The position numbers and the translations under genes are program-made. DNA of 12,665 nt from an uncultured Oxalobacteraceae bacterium (lineage in GTDB: Bacteria; Pseudomonadota; Gammaproteobacteria; Burkholderiales; Burkholderiaceae), in assembly GCA_946478765.1 (NCBI GenBank), contig CAMLDH010000086.1:1-12665 (forward strand), in the 5' to 3' direction. Of this stretch, positions 6,359 through 12,665 are shown one piece after another; within the stretch, counting starts at the first letter, position 1; each line of letters begins with the position of its first letter. The notes under the pieces are model-generated. The model was not told the origin of the DNA, searched no databases, and saw only the letters and a list, made by a program, of their open reading frames with translations.

Positions 6359-7093
6359 CTACCGATCATGCGCTTTTTGTTGTAAAGCCTTCGCTCCCAT
6401 CAAATCGGCCTCATGTTCCAGTCCCTGGTCGTCATTGACCGGGATTCCCTCCTTCATTTGCATCGTCGGCTTCACGCGTCCTTGCGCCTGCTGCACCACG
6501 TGCCAAGCCTCATGCGGCAGGTGTTTCTCCTGCCCCGGCCCCACATGGATGTCACTGCCTTGCGCGTAAGCCAATGCATTCAGTTGCGCTGGTTGCGACG
6601 AGTTGTAATGCACTTTTACATTGTCCATCGACATGCCGGACAGGGATTCGATGCCCGACTTGAGTTGGTCGGGAAGGCCGGTGTTGTTGGGTTTGGGCGC
6701 GGCTTGTTGGTCCAGTTGCACCGGGGCTTCCGAGGCGAATTTGGGTTGCAAAGCATGCTCGTCGTTCACTGTCGGCCGCTGGGCCGTTTCGAACTTGCCT
6801 TGAACCGGCGCGACTCCCGTGTTTTCTTGCTGTTGATCTACGCGGCCGCCCAGATTTTCCAGCTGCATGCGCTGCGCAACCATGCGCGGGCTGTTGTTGA
6901 TTCCTGCGTTGAATGCGCGTTGCGCGACGACCAAGGGACTTTGCGCGACCATGTCCGCCATTTTGCGTTGGGCCGTTGCAGATTCTCGGGAATCAATGAT
7001 GCGTGTCCGCTCGCCTGCGATGGGCGCTTCGCGCGTTGCCGCACTTTGGCGTTGATGCTGCTGCACTGACGGCGTTGTTGTCTGCTGTTTCAT
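6359..7093 (-). CDS. Stand-alone eCIS-core (DUF4157) domain protein with HEAWH motif
   Basis: 244 residues from ATG 7091-7093, which has a strong GGGGAG (7099-7104) 5 bases upstream. The C-terminal domain (about 139-235) is DUF4157: LPDQLKSGIESLSGMSMDNVKVHYNS (in pieces: LKSGIESLSG, then MDNVKVHYNS), AYAQGSDIHVGPGQEKHLPHEAWHVVQQ around the zinc-binding HEAWH (194-198), and LEHEADLMGAKA (225-236) supplying a likely third ligand. The N-terminal half is Gln-rich and low in complexity, with AQR repeated every 16 residues (41, 57, 73) and a recurring NSP/QSP. The family is metallopeptidase-like and often found near extracellular contractile injection systems or at the head of polymorphic toxins; here it is small and has no toxin domain after it. 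There is no signal peptide. It is convergent to the effector candidate and shares the low G+C of that island. Its substrate and role are unknown. Confidence 0.85.
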   Translation of the reverse strand: MKQQTTTPSVQQHQRQSAATREAPIAGERTRIIDSRESATAQRKMADMVAQSPLVVAQRAFNAGINNSPRMVAQRMQLENLGGRVDQQQENTGVAPVQGKFETAQRPTVNDEHALQPKFASEAPVQLDQQAAPKPNNTGLPDQLKSGIESLSGMSMDNVKVHYNSSQPAQLNALAYAQGSDIHVGPGQEKHLPHEAWHVVQQAQGRVKPTMQMKEGIPVNDDQGLEHEADLMGAKALQQKAHDR

Positions 7094-7198
7094 TGGAACT
7101 CCCCTTTTAACTAATGCATCGCATATCGATGTGCGAGATAGGTAGTTCAGGTACGTCTTGACGGATGAAGGCGCGTTATTCGAAGCAAGCCCGTTCAG

Positions 7199-7229
7199 CA
7201 CTGACTACTTCATATCACTGACTACTTCA
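7199..7229. repeat. 17-bp-period tandem repeat (14 bases identical)
   Basis: CACTGACTACTTCA occurs at 7199-7212 and again at 7216-7229, separated by TAT. Confidence 0.9.
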
Positions 7230-7254
7230 ATTAATGTCTTTCCGCTTTACTTGG

Positions 7255-7494
7255 CTAAAGCTGCATTGAAGAATGCAAGCAGGACGGACATAAGATATCA
7301 CGTCTCCATAGCACGTCTCCATAGCCCGGATTTTCTGTCGTCACGACGTCTTTTGCGATGATATGTACAAATAGAGACGCATTGGTTTTCTTGGTGCGCT
7401 CAAATATATCCCTGGCTTGTTGGTACGCCTCCACCGCCGATTTATACCGCTGGCTCAGGATTATTCGGATACGGCGCGCAAAAAATTTTGCCAT
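7255..7494 (-). CDS. Possible small hypothetical protein, perhaps a decayed gene
   Basis: An open frame of 79 codons from ATG 7494 (a TTG at 7569 would extend it to 104). The central part, rich in Lys, Arg and Gln (RRIRIILSQRYKSAVEAYQQ), could form an amphipathic helix, but I recognise no family. The ribosome site is weak (GAG close to the ATG). A perfect 13-bp duplication at 7299-7324 falls inside its 3' part and shifts the frame there: without the second copy the frame would instead run through to a TGA near 7230. So this is either chance coding potential or a gene being lost. Confidence 0.2.
   Translation of the reverse strand: MAKFFARRIRIILSQRYKSAVEAYQQARDIFERTKKTNASLFVHIIAKDVVTTENPGYGDVLWRRDILCPSCLHSSMQL
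7299..7324. repeat. Perfect 13-bp tandem duplication
   Basis: CACGTCTCCATAG occurs twice without a gap (7299-7311, 7312-7324). The unit length is not a multiple of three. Confidence 0.95.
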
Positions 7495-7561
7495 TGCTCG
7501 TCTTGCGTGTTTTTCACAAAACCCAGCGCATTTTCTATTGATGAAAAAAAACGTTTCAAAT

Positions 7562-7581
7562 TGTATCAATCTGTATCAATC
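7562..7581. repeat. Perfect 10-bp tandem duplication
   Basis: TGTATCAATC occurs twice without a gap (7562-7571, 7572-7581), upstream of the eps operon. It could be slippage or a two-site operator. Confidence 0.9.
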
Positions 7582-7815
7582 CGGAACTAAATTACATTGC
7601 GACATCTCTTACAACCATACTATTTTTCCTATAGGGAATTATCGAGAATGGCGTATACAGAAAAATCATTTTAGGAAACTTGGAATTTTTTAGAGATGCA
7701 ATCGACCTCGCACGGGAATTTTTTTATAGGTGGTACGGGGGATTTGTTTATCAAAAATTGCATAGGCCCAACGAAAAAGAAGGAAGGTAGTAATACCAAT
7801 CCTCTCCCTCATAAC

Positions 7816-9018
7816 ATGACATTACATCGCGTCTTTTCGTTGCATTTTTTTCTGGGGCTGGGGGCAGCGACTTGCTTGCCCGCGTTTGCCGCGTCGGATG
7901 ACGTATTTCGTCCTTACGTAGGCTATTCGTTTGTCCATGAGGACAACGTATTGGGCGTCCCGGACGGCGTCGCTCCGAGCGGCGAAAAACACGCCGACAC
8001 TTCGCGCCATGCAGAGGCCGGACTCATCTTCAACAAGCGTGTCAATCAGCAGGTCTTATCTGCCAAGCTCGATTTTTCCCATATCACTTATGAGCGCCTG
8101 GGGGCGCTCGACAATGACAGCAAGGATCTCCTTGCCAATTGGAACTGGCATGTCGGCAATCATGTCGAAGGCAATCTAGGCGCAAGCTATGTGCAGGCAC
8201 TGACGCCGTTTGTGAACTTCCACAGTCAGGAGCGCAACCTGCGCACGCAGCAGCGGGAGTTCTTCGACGGCGCGTGGCGGCTCCATCCGAGTTGGCGCTT
8301 GCGCGCCGGATTTTCCCACGACAAACTCAGTTACGATCTCGCTTCGCAACAGGTCGGCAACCGTAACGAGGATACGTCTGAATTGGGCGTCGACTACCTG
8401 GCCCCTAGCGGCAGTACGATCGGCGTGCAGTTGCGTCACACGCGCGGCGATCTCCCGAATCCGCAGCAGATCGACTCGCTGGTAGTGGACAATAGTTACG
8501 ATCAAAACGAGATCAAGGCCAAGGTCAACTGGCTAGCGACAGGAAAAACGCAACTGCAATTTTTGGGTGGATACGTGCGACGCAAGCACGACTTTTTTCC
8601 GGTGCGTGATTATAGCGGCCTGAATGCACGCGTGATCGCGAACTGGCAGCCGACAGGCAAGATTGGGGTGACGCTCAGCGGCTGGCGCGAGATTGGCGCG
8701 CTCGATGATCTCACTGCCAGCTATACGCTCAATCAAGGCGTGAGCGTCGGGTCCACATGGGACATGACGGTCAAGCTTCGGCTGGAAGGCCAACTCAAGC
8801 ATGAGACGAGCGACTATAGCGGCACTGCTGCATTCGCCTCGCTGCTGTCAGCGGATCGCAAGGATACATTTCGCACTGCATCGCTCAAGCTTATTTACCG
8901 TCCTACCGACCACCTTCAACTGGCAGCCTTGCTTTACCGTAAAAACAGGGATTCCACTCTTGACGGCTTGAACACTCCGAACAGCGGCATGACGCTCAGT
9001 TCGCGTTACGAATTCTGA
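7816..9018 (+). CDS. epsL: EpsL-like outer-membrane beta-barrel protein of the exopolysaccharide operon
   Basis: 400 residues from ATG 7816. This start gives a good signal peptide (MTLHRVFSLHFFLGLGAATC, cleavage after AFA near 25); an upstream in-frame ATG at 7696 would bury it behind 40 polar residues. There is no Shine-Dalgarno close to 7816; the AAGGAAGG at 7779-7787 is too far away. The mature protein opens with DDVFRPYVGYSFVHEDNVLG, as in the EpsL/BBP2-type family, and continues as alternating beta-strands with aromatic girdles (for example FSHDKLSYDL, IGVQLRHTRGDL, LQFLGGYVRRKHDF). It ends in SRYEF, with the terminal Phe typical of outer-membrane barrels inserted by Bam. The likely role is in moving the polysaccharide through the outer membrane. 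The next gene starts 4 bases after the stop, so they form an operon. The family is fairly secure, the exact role less so. Confidence 0.82.
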   Translation: MTLHRVFSLHFFLGLGAATCLPAFAASDDVFRPYVGYSFVHEDNVLGVPDGVAPSGEKHADTSRHAEAGLIFNKRVNQQVLSAKLDFSHITYERLGALDNDSKDLLANWNWHVGNHVEGNLGASYVQALTPFVNFHSQERNLRTQQREFFDGAWRLHPSWRLRAGFSHDKLSYDLASQQVGNRNEDTSELGVDYLAPSGSTIGVQLRHTRGDLPNPQQIDSLVVDNSYDQNEIKAKVNWLATGKTQLQFLGGYVRRKHDFFPVRDYSGLNARVIANWQPTGKIGVTLSGWREIGALDDLTASYTLNQGVSVGSTWDMTVKLRLEGQLKHETSDYSGTAAFASLLSADRKDTFRTASLKLIYRPTDHLQLAALLYRKNRDSTLDGLNTPNSGMTLSSRYEF

Positions 9019-9022
9019 ATCC

Positions 9023-10414
9023 ATGCAGATCACGACCGTCAGCGACATTCCGGTGCTATCGTTTATCAAGCGCTTGCTTGATCCGCTCGTTATTCTGAGC
9101 ACGCTGTACTTGTTGATCCTGACGCAAAACGAACAGTTTTCCGGCAACTATCTGGTGCTGGCGATTATCGCTTTTTTTATTTCGTCGTACGTTCACGAGC
9201 AGATCAATTCTTACCGCAACTGGCGCCGTGGCAAGCTGCTGGCATTCGCGGGCGATATTTTTTTCGGTTGGATCATCTTCGTTGCGATCCTGATTTTTAT
9301 CGGGTATGCCACCGGATTTTCTTATAAATATTCCGATCGTGTCATCCTGTCCTGGTTCATCGTTACGCCATTCGCACTGTTGGCGAGCCATCTGGCATTG
9401 CGCACCATCGCTTTCGACTTGCGCAGGGGCGGGGAAATTCGTTCGGTGGTAATCGTCGGCGCCAACGAGGCCGGATTGAAACTTGCCGAGCGCATCGCCG
9501 AATATCCTCACATGTTCATGGACATGCGCGGTTTTTTTGACGACCGAGCGCAAACGCGTCTTCCGGCGGGACTCGACAGGCCACTGCTCGGCCGCATGGC
9601 GGACATCGCCGGCTATGTCCGCGAACACAATATCAATATGATTTTTATCAGTCAGCCGATGTCGGCGCAGCCGCGCGTACGCCAACTGCTTGATGAGTTA
9701 CAAGACACGACCGCTTCAATTTACTTCCTGCCGGATATCTACATCTTCGATTTGATGCAGGCGCGCTTCGATGAGGTAGGCGGCATGCCGGTGGTGGCAA
9801 TTTGCGAGACCCCATTTACCGGCATCAATAGCCTGGTCAAGCGTTTGACTGACATCGTGTTTGCCACGCTGATCCAATTGTTGTTGGCGCCTGTCATGTT
9901 GTCGATCGCGTTGGCGGTCAAATTGACCTCGCCCGGCCCGATTATCTTCAAGCAACGGCGCTATGGCTTGAACGGTGAAGAAATCATCGTCTATAAGTTC
10001 CGCTCCATGGCCGTATGCGAGGATGGCGCGAACGTGCCCCAAGCCAAAAAAAATGACCAGCGGATAACCAGGCTCGGTGCTTTTCTGCGCCGCACTTCAC
10101 TCGACGAATTGCCGCAATTCATCAATGTATTGCAAGGCCGGATGAGTATCGTCGGCCCGCGGCCGCATGCGGTAGCGCACAACGAGCAGTACCGCGGATT
10201 GATCAAGGGCTACATGCTGCGTCATAAGGTCAAACCCGGCATTACCGGATGGGCTCAAGTGAACGGATTGCGCGGCGAAACCGATACGTTGGACAAGATG
10301 GCGGCGCGCATTGAATACGATCTGGATTATCTGCGCAGCTGGTCGATATCGCTCGATCTATGGATCATCTTGCGCACCGTGAGGGTGGTGTTAGGGAGAG
10401 ACAATGCCTATTGA
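9023..10414 (+). CDS. epsB: Undecaprenyl-phosphate sugar phosphotransferase (EpsB/WcaJ-type polyprenyl glycosyl-1-phosphate transferase)
   Basis: 463 residues. It transfers a sugar-1-phosphate (probably glucose) from a UDP-sugar to undecaprenyl phosphate on the inner membrane, the first step of repeat-unit assembly. The N-terminal part has four membrane segments (about 17-34, 42-57, 76-95, 108-126), then a Rossmann-like domain with VVIVGANEAG (142-151). A fifth hydrophobic segment (about 276-300) leads into the catalytic bacterial sugar transferase domain: LTSPGPIIFKQRR (301-313), YKFRSM (324-329), RRTSLDELPQ (356-365, with the catalytic Asp-Glu pair), GPRPH (378-382) and KPGITGWAQVNG (404-415). 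The length fits the family. The ATG follows the EpsL stop by only 4 bases without a clear ribosome site, so translation is probably coupled. Glucose rather than galactose as the sugar is a family-level assumption. Confidence 0.93.
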   Translation: MQITTVSDIPVLSFIKRLLDPLVILSTLYLLILTQNEQFSGNYLVLAIIAFFISSYVHEQINSYRNWRRGKLLAFAGDIFFGWIIFVAILIFIGYATGFSYKYSDRVILSWFIVTPFALLASHLALRTIAFDLRRGGEIRSVVIVGANEAGLKLAERIAEYPHMFMDMRGFFDDRAQTRLPAGLDRPLLGRMADIAGYVREHNINMIFISQPMSAQPRVRQLLDELQDTTASIYFLPDIYIFDLMQARFDEVGGMPVVAICETPFTGINSLVKRLTDIVFATLIQLLLAPVMLSIALAVKLTSPGPIIFKQRRYGLNGEEIIVYKFRSMAVCEDGANVPQAKKNDQRITRLGAFLRRTSLDELPQFINVLQGRMSIVGPRPHAVAHNEQYRGLIKGYMLRHKVKPGITGWAQVNGLRGETDTLDKMAARIEYDLDYLRSWSISLDLWIILRTVRVVLGRDNAY

Positions 10415-10450
10415 TTTGAACCATGTTGTGAATTTCTCGTGGTAATCGTA

Positions 10451-10541
10451 GTGAAACCAGAAAGGAGGGTGCGCTTGCGCACCAATGCCGCGGTGGATCG
10501 CAATGGTGCGCAAGCGCACCCTACTCCTTTCTATTTTTCAC
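10451..10541. repeat. 91-bp palindromic repeat (long nested hairpin), REP/MITE-like, possibly a partial terminator
   Basis: The left arm 10451-10484 and right arm 10504-10541 are inverted repeats around a 19-base centre. Pairing runs from GTGAAA/TTTCAC at the outside through AGAAAGGA/TCCTTTCT to GGGTGCGCTTGCGCACCA and its complement at the inside, with a 2-base mismatch and a 2-base bulge. The innermost part of each arm (GGTGCGC-TT-GCGCACC) is itself a palindrome. Motifs of this TAGGGTGCGC...GCGCACC kind are common as dispersed repeats in proteobacterial genomes. The right arm is T-rich at its end (CTATTTTTC), so the RNA hairpin could reduce read-through from epsB into the downstream genes. 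Confidence 0.85.
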
Positions 10542-10610
10542 GACACAAATAATTTTGCGTGATTGCTTAGGCGTTGCAGCAGTCTTGGAAAAAAACGGAA
10601 AGGGATTGCA

Positions 10611-11129
10611 ATGAAAAAACAGCGATTGTTATTGGCTGCACTGATCTTCAGCGTTTCCGGTTGGGTGAGCGCCAGCGTGCCGATTATCAAGTTGGTTGAA
10701 TCCGAGAAAGCCGAGGTGAATTTCTATTCGCTACTTGCTTTAAATAGCTATTTTTTCGGAAACAAGAATAGCAATAAACCAGCCGGAACCAGTGCTGACA
10801 ATGGCCTGCGCGATCTGCAGTCCGCGCCTGTTTCGCCTAGGGCATTGGGTGTTTTCTCCGGTCTCTTGACGCAAGTGGGAAATATGTCAACCTTGACCAA
10901 TCACTTGGTCGGCGCCGGGTCATTCTCGTCTTACGCCAGCAAGGCGTTGTCACCCTCATCCACCCTTGCGCCAGTGTCGGATGTCGGCCCCCGCAGTGTA
11001 GAACTGCGCGGCAACGTGATGGTTGCTTCGCCTCCAGCGCCCAAGGTTTGGACCGTTCTGTTGCTTGCCCTTGGCTGCGTGATTTATCAAGGACGTCGTC
11101 GGCAACGTCCCCGCTTTTTAGAAAAGTAG
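10611..11129 (+). CDS. Secreted protein with variant PEP-CTERM (PAP-type) sorting signal in the eps operon
   Basis: 172 residues from ATG 10611, with AAGGG 7 bases upstream. Residues 1-21 are a signal peptide (MKKQRLLLAALIFSVSGWVS, then A). The middle part is Ser/Thr/Asn/Gly-rich with no domain I know. The C-terminus (142-164) has the three parts of an exosortase signal: PAPKVW (in place of the usual PEPxxW), a hydrophobic run TVLLLALGCVIY, and RRR followed by a short basic tail. Such proteins are cut and anchored or released by an exosortase, and several betaproteobacterial eps loci encode both an exosortase (EpsH) and a short PEP-CTERM protein. EpsH itself would lie beyond the window. The gene follows the palindromic repeat at 10451-10541 and precedes epsD by 28 bases. 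It may be a structural matrix protein sorted with the polysaccharide; that is inference. Confidence 0.7.
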   Translation: MKKQRLLLAALIFSVSGWVSASVPIIKLVESEKAEVNFYSLLALNSYFFGNKNSNKPAGTSADNGLRDLQSAPVSPRALGVFSGLLTQVGNMSTLTNHLVGAGSFSSYASKALSPSSTLAPVSDVGPRSVELRGNVMVASPPAPKVWTVLLLALGCVIYQGRRRQRPRFLEK

Positions 11130-11157
11130 AGGGATTTACATTTTAATTTTTCGAAAA

Positions 11158-12120
11158 ATGCGCCCCTGCCTCAAGAACAGGATTACTCACTTTCTTGCTT
11201 CACAAAAGCAAGTATGGTTCGGCGTTCTCGCGTCGGTTGCCATAGTGAGTCTGTCTGCCTGCGGCAAGCAGGCAAGTACGGAGGATCAAGCTGGACATGC
11301 GTTGCCGCTAGCGAGGGTCAATGATGTCGAAATCATCATGCTGCAAACTGCCGATGATTTGGCGCCTGCCGAAGGCCGGCCAATCGCCACGAAAGAGGCG
11401 GTAAACAAGAACATGCTGGAGATGTTGATCGACCGCCAGTTGCTGCGGGAAGAGGCCATACGCAACAAGCTCGACCGTGATCCTCAAGTGCTGCAAGCGA
11501 TTGATCACGCCAAGACGCAGATCCTGGCCCAAGCCTATCTGCAAAGCAAGTTCGCCAGCACGGATACGCCTTCCAAGGCCGAGGTTGATGCTTATTTTCA
11601 GGCGCACCCCGAGTTATTCACCCAACGCAAGGTGTTCTATATGAAGGAATTGGTGATCGCCACCAAAGATTTCAGCATGCAACTCAATGCAAGACTTAAT
11701 TCCGCCGATTCGATCGAGGAAGTGGCGGCCTGGCTCGACCAGAATCATGTGCACTATGAACAAACCCAATTGTCGCGCAGCACTGCGGATCTTGCGCCGG
11801 AAATGATCATGAAGCTGCAAACGATGCGTAAGAATCAATTGTTCGTCATCAAGGCAGGGGAGTACACCATGCTGGACGCGATCGATGACGTAAGGCTCAG
11901 TCCTGTTGCTGCAGAAGTGGCTGCCCCGCAAATTGAACATTATCTGCGCAACAAAAAACATAAGGAAATAAGCGATAGGGAACTTGGACGGCTGCGCGCA
12001 TCGGCCAAGATCGAATATTTCAACAAAACACAATTCACTTCAGCGACCCCGCCAGCAGCCAAGATGACCGATGCGCCTGCGGCGATCGAAATCGCACACG
12101 GCATGACAGGATTCAAGTAG
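11158..12120 (+). CDS. epsD: EpsD-family peptidyl-prolyl cis-trans isomerase-like lipoprotein
   Basis: 320 residues. The N-terminus has a membrane segment ending in the lipobox LSAC (32-35), so Cys35 should be lipidated; Gly36 at +2 favours the outer membrane. The mature part opens with ARVNDVEI, then a SurA-like helical chaperone region (NKNMLEMLIDRQLLREEA, DPQVLQAIDHAKTQILAQAYL, PSKAEVDAYFQAHPELF). A weak parvulin-like region follows (KVFYMKELVI to about 260), in which I cannot point to an intact set of catalytic residues, so it may be a chaperone rather than an active isomerase. The family is a regular member of exosortase-linked eps operons and is thought to help assembly of envelope export proteins. 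The start at 11158 has no good Shine-Dalgarno close by (GAGGG lies about 25 bases upstream). The gene is followed by epsE after 63 bases. Confidence 0.8.
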   Translation: MRPCLKNRITHFLASQKQVWFGVLASVAIVSLSACGKQASTEDQAGHALPLARVNDVEIIMLQTADDLAPAEGRPIATKEAVNKNMLEMLIDRQLLREEAIRNKLDRDPQVLQAIDHAKTQILAQAYLQSKFASTDTPSKAEVDAYFQAHPELFTQRKVFYMKELVIATKDFSMQLNARLNSADSIEEVAAWLDQNHVHYEQTQLSRSTADLAPEMIMKLQTMRKNQLFVIKAGEYTMLDAIDDVRLSPVAAEVAAPQIEHYLRNKKHKEISDRELGRLRASAKIEYFNKTQFTSATPPAAKMTDAPAAIEIAHGMTGFK

Positions 12121-12183
12121 CGCGGTCTATGCGTGTTCGCGGTGATCAACTGAATATCGACTAAAAATGGGGGAATAAAAAAA

Positions 12184-12665
12184 ATGAAAAAAATCATGAT
12201 GGGCTTATTGGCATTGATGATCAGCGCCTGGAGCGCTGGCGCCGAAGATGTTTTGCTCGGCCCGAGCGATGTATTGAAAATTTCCGTGTATGGCAATCCT
12301 GACCTGTCACTTGAGACCAAAGTGAGCCAAAGCGGCAGCATCACCTTTCCACTGGTGGGCGAGGTGAATGTCGGTGGCCTTGCCACTTCGGCGGCCGAAC
12401 GGAAGATCGCCGGCTTGCTCATGAGCGGCGGCTTTGTTCTCAAGCCGCAGGTCAATATTCTGGTCACTTCGCAGCAGAGTCAACTCGTCTCGGTTCTTGG
12501 CCAGGTTGCCAAACCAGGGCGCTATCCGATAGATGGCAGGCACAGCCTGATCGATATTCTGGCGCTTGCCGGCGGCGTCATGCCGGAAGGCGGCGATACG
12601 GTTTACCTGATTCGCAACCGCAACGGCCAGAGCAAAAAAGAAGTGATCGACCTGATTGACATAGT
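12184..12665 (+). CDS. epsE: Polysaccharide export protein EpsE (Wza-like), first 160 residues, cut by window end
   Basis: The ATG at 12184 has GGGGGA (12169-12174) 9 bases upstream. Residues 1-20 are a signal peptide (MKKIMMGLLALMISAWSAGA). Unlike Wza there is no lipobox cysteine, so the protein is probably not lipidated at its N-terminus. Residues about 21-100 are the polysaccharide export domain (LGPSDVLKISVYGNPDLSLE, ITFPLVGEVNVGGL, AAERKIAGLL). An SLBB domain follows (SVLGQVAKPGRYPIDG, SLIDILALAGGVMPEGGDTV). The protein would form the periplasmic and outer-membrane ring through which the polymer leaves. The open frame runs to the last base; a chain-length determinant (EpsF) and tyrosine kinase (EpsG) are expected next. 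Confidence 0.9.
   Translation, partial: MKKIMMGLLALMISAWSAGAEDVLLGPSDVLKISVYGNPDLSLETKVSQSGSITFPLVGEVNVGGLATSAAERKIAGLLMSGGFVLKPQVNILVTSQQSQLVSVLGQVAKPGRYPIDGRHSLIDILALAGGVMPEGGDTVYLIRNRNGQSKKEVIDLIDI

Larger units (their letters stand above)
7094..7815. other. Long AT-rich intergenic region with short tandem duplications
   Basis: Some 720 bases between the divergent DUF4157 and EpsL genes. G+C is clearly lower than in the flanks (21 of 60 at 7561-7620). It holds three short tandem duplications (listed separately), a weak possible small gene on the minus strand, and must contain promoters for both neighbours. I see only a poor -35/-10 candidate for EpsL (TTGCGA at 7597-7602 with TACTAT at 7618-7623, spacer only 15). 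There is no transposase remnant that I can recognise. Confidence 0.6.

Noticed and set aside
7730..7750. Possible sigma-54 promoter (TGGTACG followed by TTTG) before epsL
   Set aside because: The -12 GC dinucleotide is absent at the required spacing from the -24 GG, so it does not meet the consensus.
7696..7815. In-frame N-terminal extension of EpsL starting at ATG 7696
   Set aside because: It would place 40 polar residues before a clear signal peptide and has no convincing ribosome site.
10451..10541. Reading the palindromic pair as a CRISPR or as insertion-sequence ends
   Set aside because: There is one inverted pair only, with a 19-base centre, no spacers, no transposase and no clear target duplication.

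Overview
The window looks like a chromosomal segment of a betaproteobacterium of the Burkholderiales, most likely Oxalobacteraceae (Herbaspirillum/Noviherbaspirillum-like). I base this on the high G+C of the left flank (47 of 60 bases G+C at 2041-2100), an eps-type exopolysaccharide locus with an exosortase-type substrate on the right, and an HrpL-type (Pseudomonas/Herbaspirillum-style) promoter in the middle. The genus is an inference. There are no RNA genes, insertion sequences or CRISPR arrays that I can see.

Region 1 (1-3376, minus strand, high G+C) is a compact operon reading right to left: two tandem, diverged PstS-like periplasmic phosphate/anion-binding proteins, a membrane-anchored TAXI-family solute-binding protein, and the start of a cyclic-nucleotide-binding-domain protein whose start codon overlaps the TAXI stop. 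A good sigma-70 promoter lies upstream at 3421-3449. No permease is visible before the window ends.

Region 2 (about 3450-7815) is poorer in G+C (21 of 60 at 7561-7620) and looks acquired. It contains a lone trehalose-6-phosphate synthase (GT20/OtsA-like) with a 335-residue N-terminal extension. A perfect match to the HrpL hrp box (GGAACC-N15-CCACTCA, 3559-3586) lies just upstream, followed by a strong Shine-Dalgarno and GTG start at 3686. The first residues are serine-rich. Together these make it a strong candidate type III secretion effector, in function like Ralstonia RipTPS but under HrpL-type control and with an unrelated-looking extension. Its GT20 domain also carries a 22-residue internal duplication and has lost the usual FGW tryptophan. 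Convergent to it is a small stand-alone eCIS-core (DUF4157) HExxH protein, followed by a long, apparently decaying spacer with three short tandem duplications.

Region 3 (7816-12665, plus strand) is the beginning of an EpsB/D/E/L-type exopolysaccharide operon: the outer-membrane barrel EpsL, the undecaprenyl-phosphate sugar phosphotransferase EpsB, a 91-bp palindromic repeat, a variant PEP-CTERM (PAP-type) protein, the lipoprotein EpsD (SurA/parvulin-like) and the export protein EpsE, cut by the window end. These would start glycan assembly on undecaprenyl phosphate (EpsB), export it through the envelope (EpsE, EpsL) and deliver an exosortase-sorted surface protein. EpsF, EpsG and the exosortase EpsH are expected downstream.
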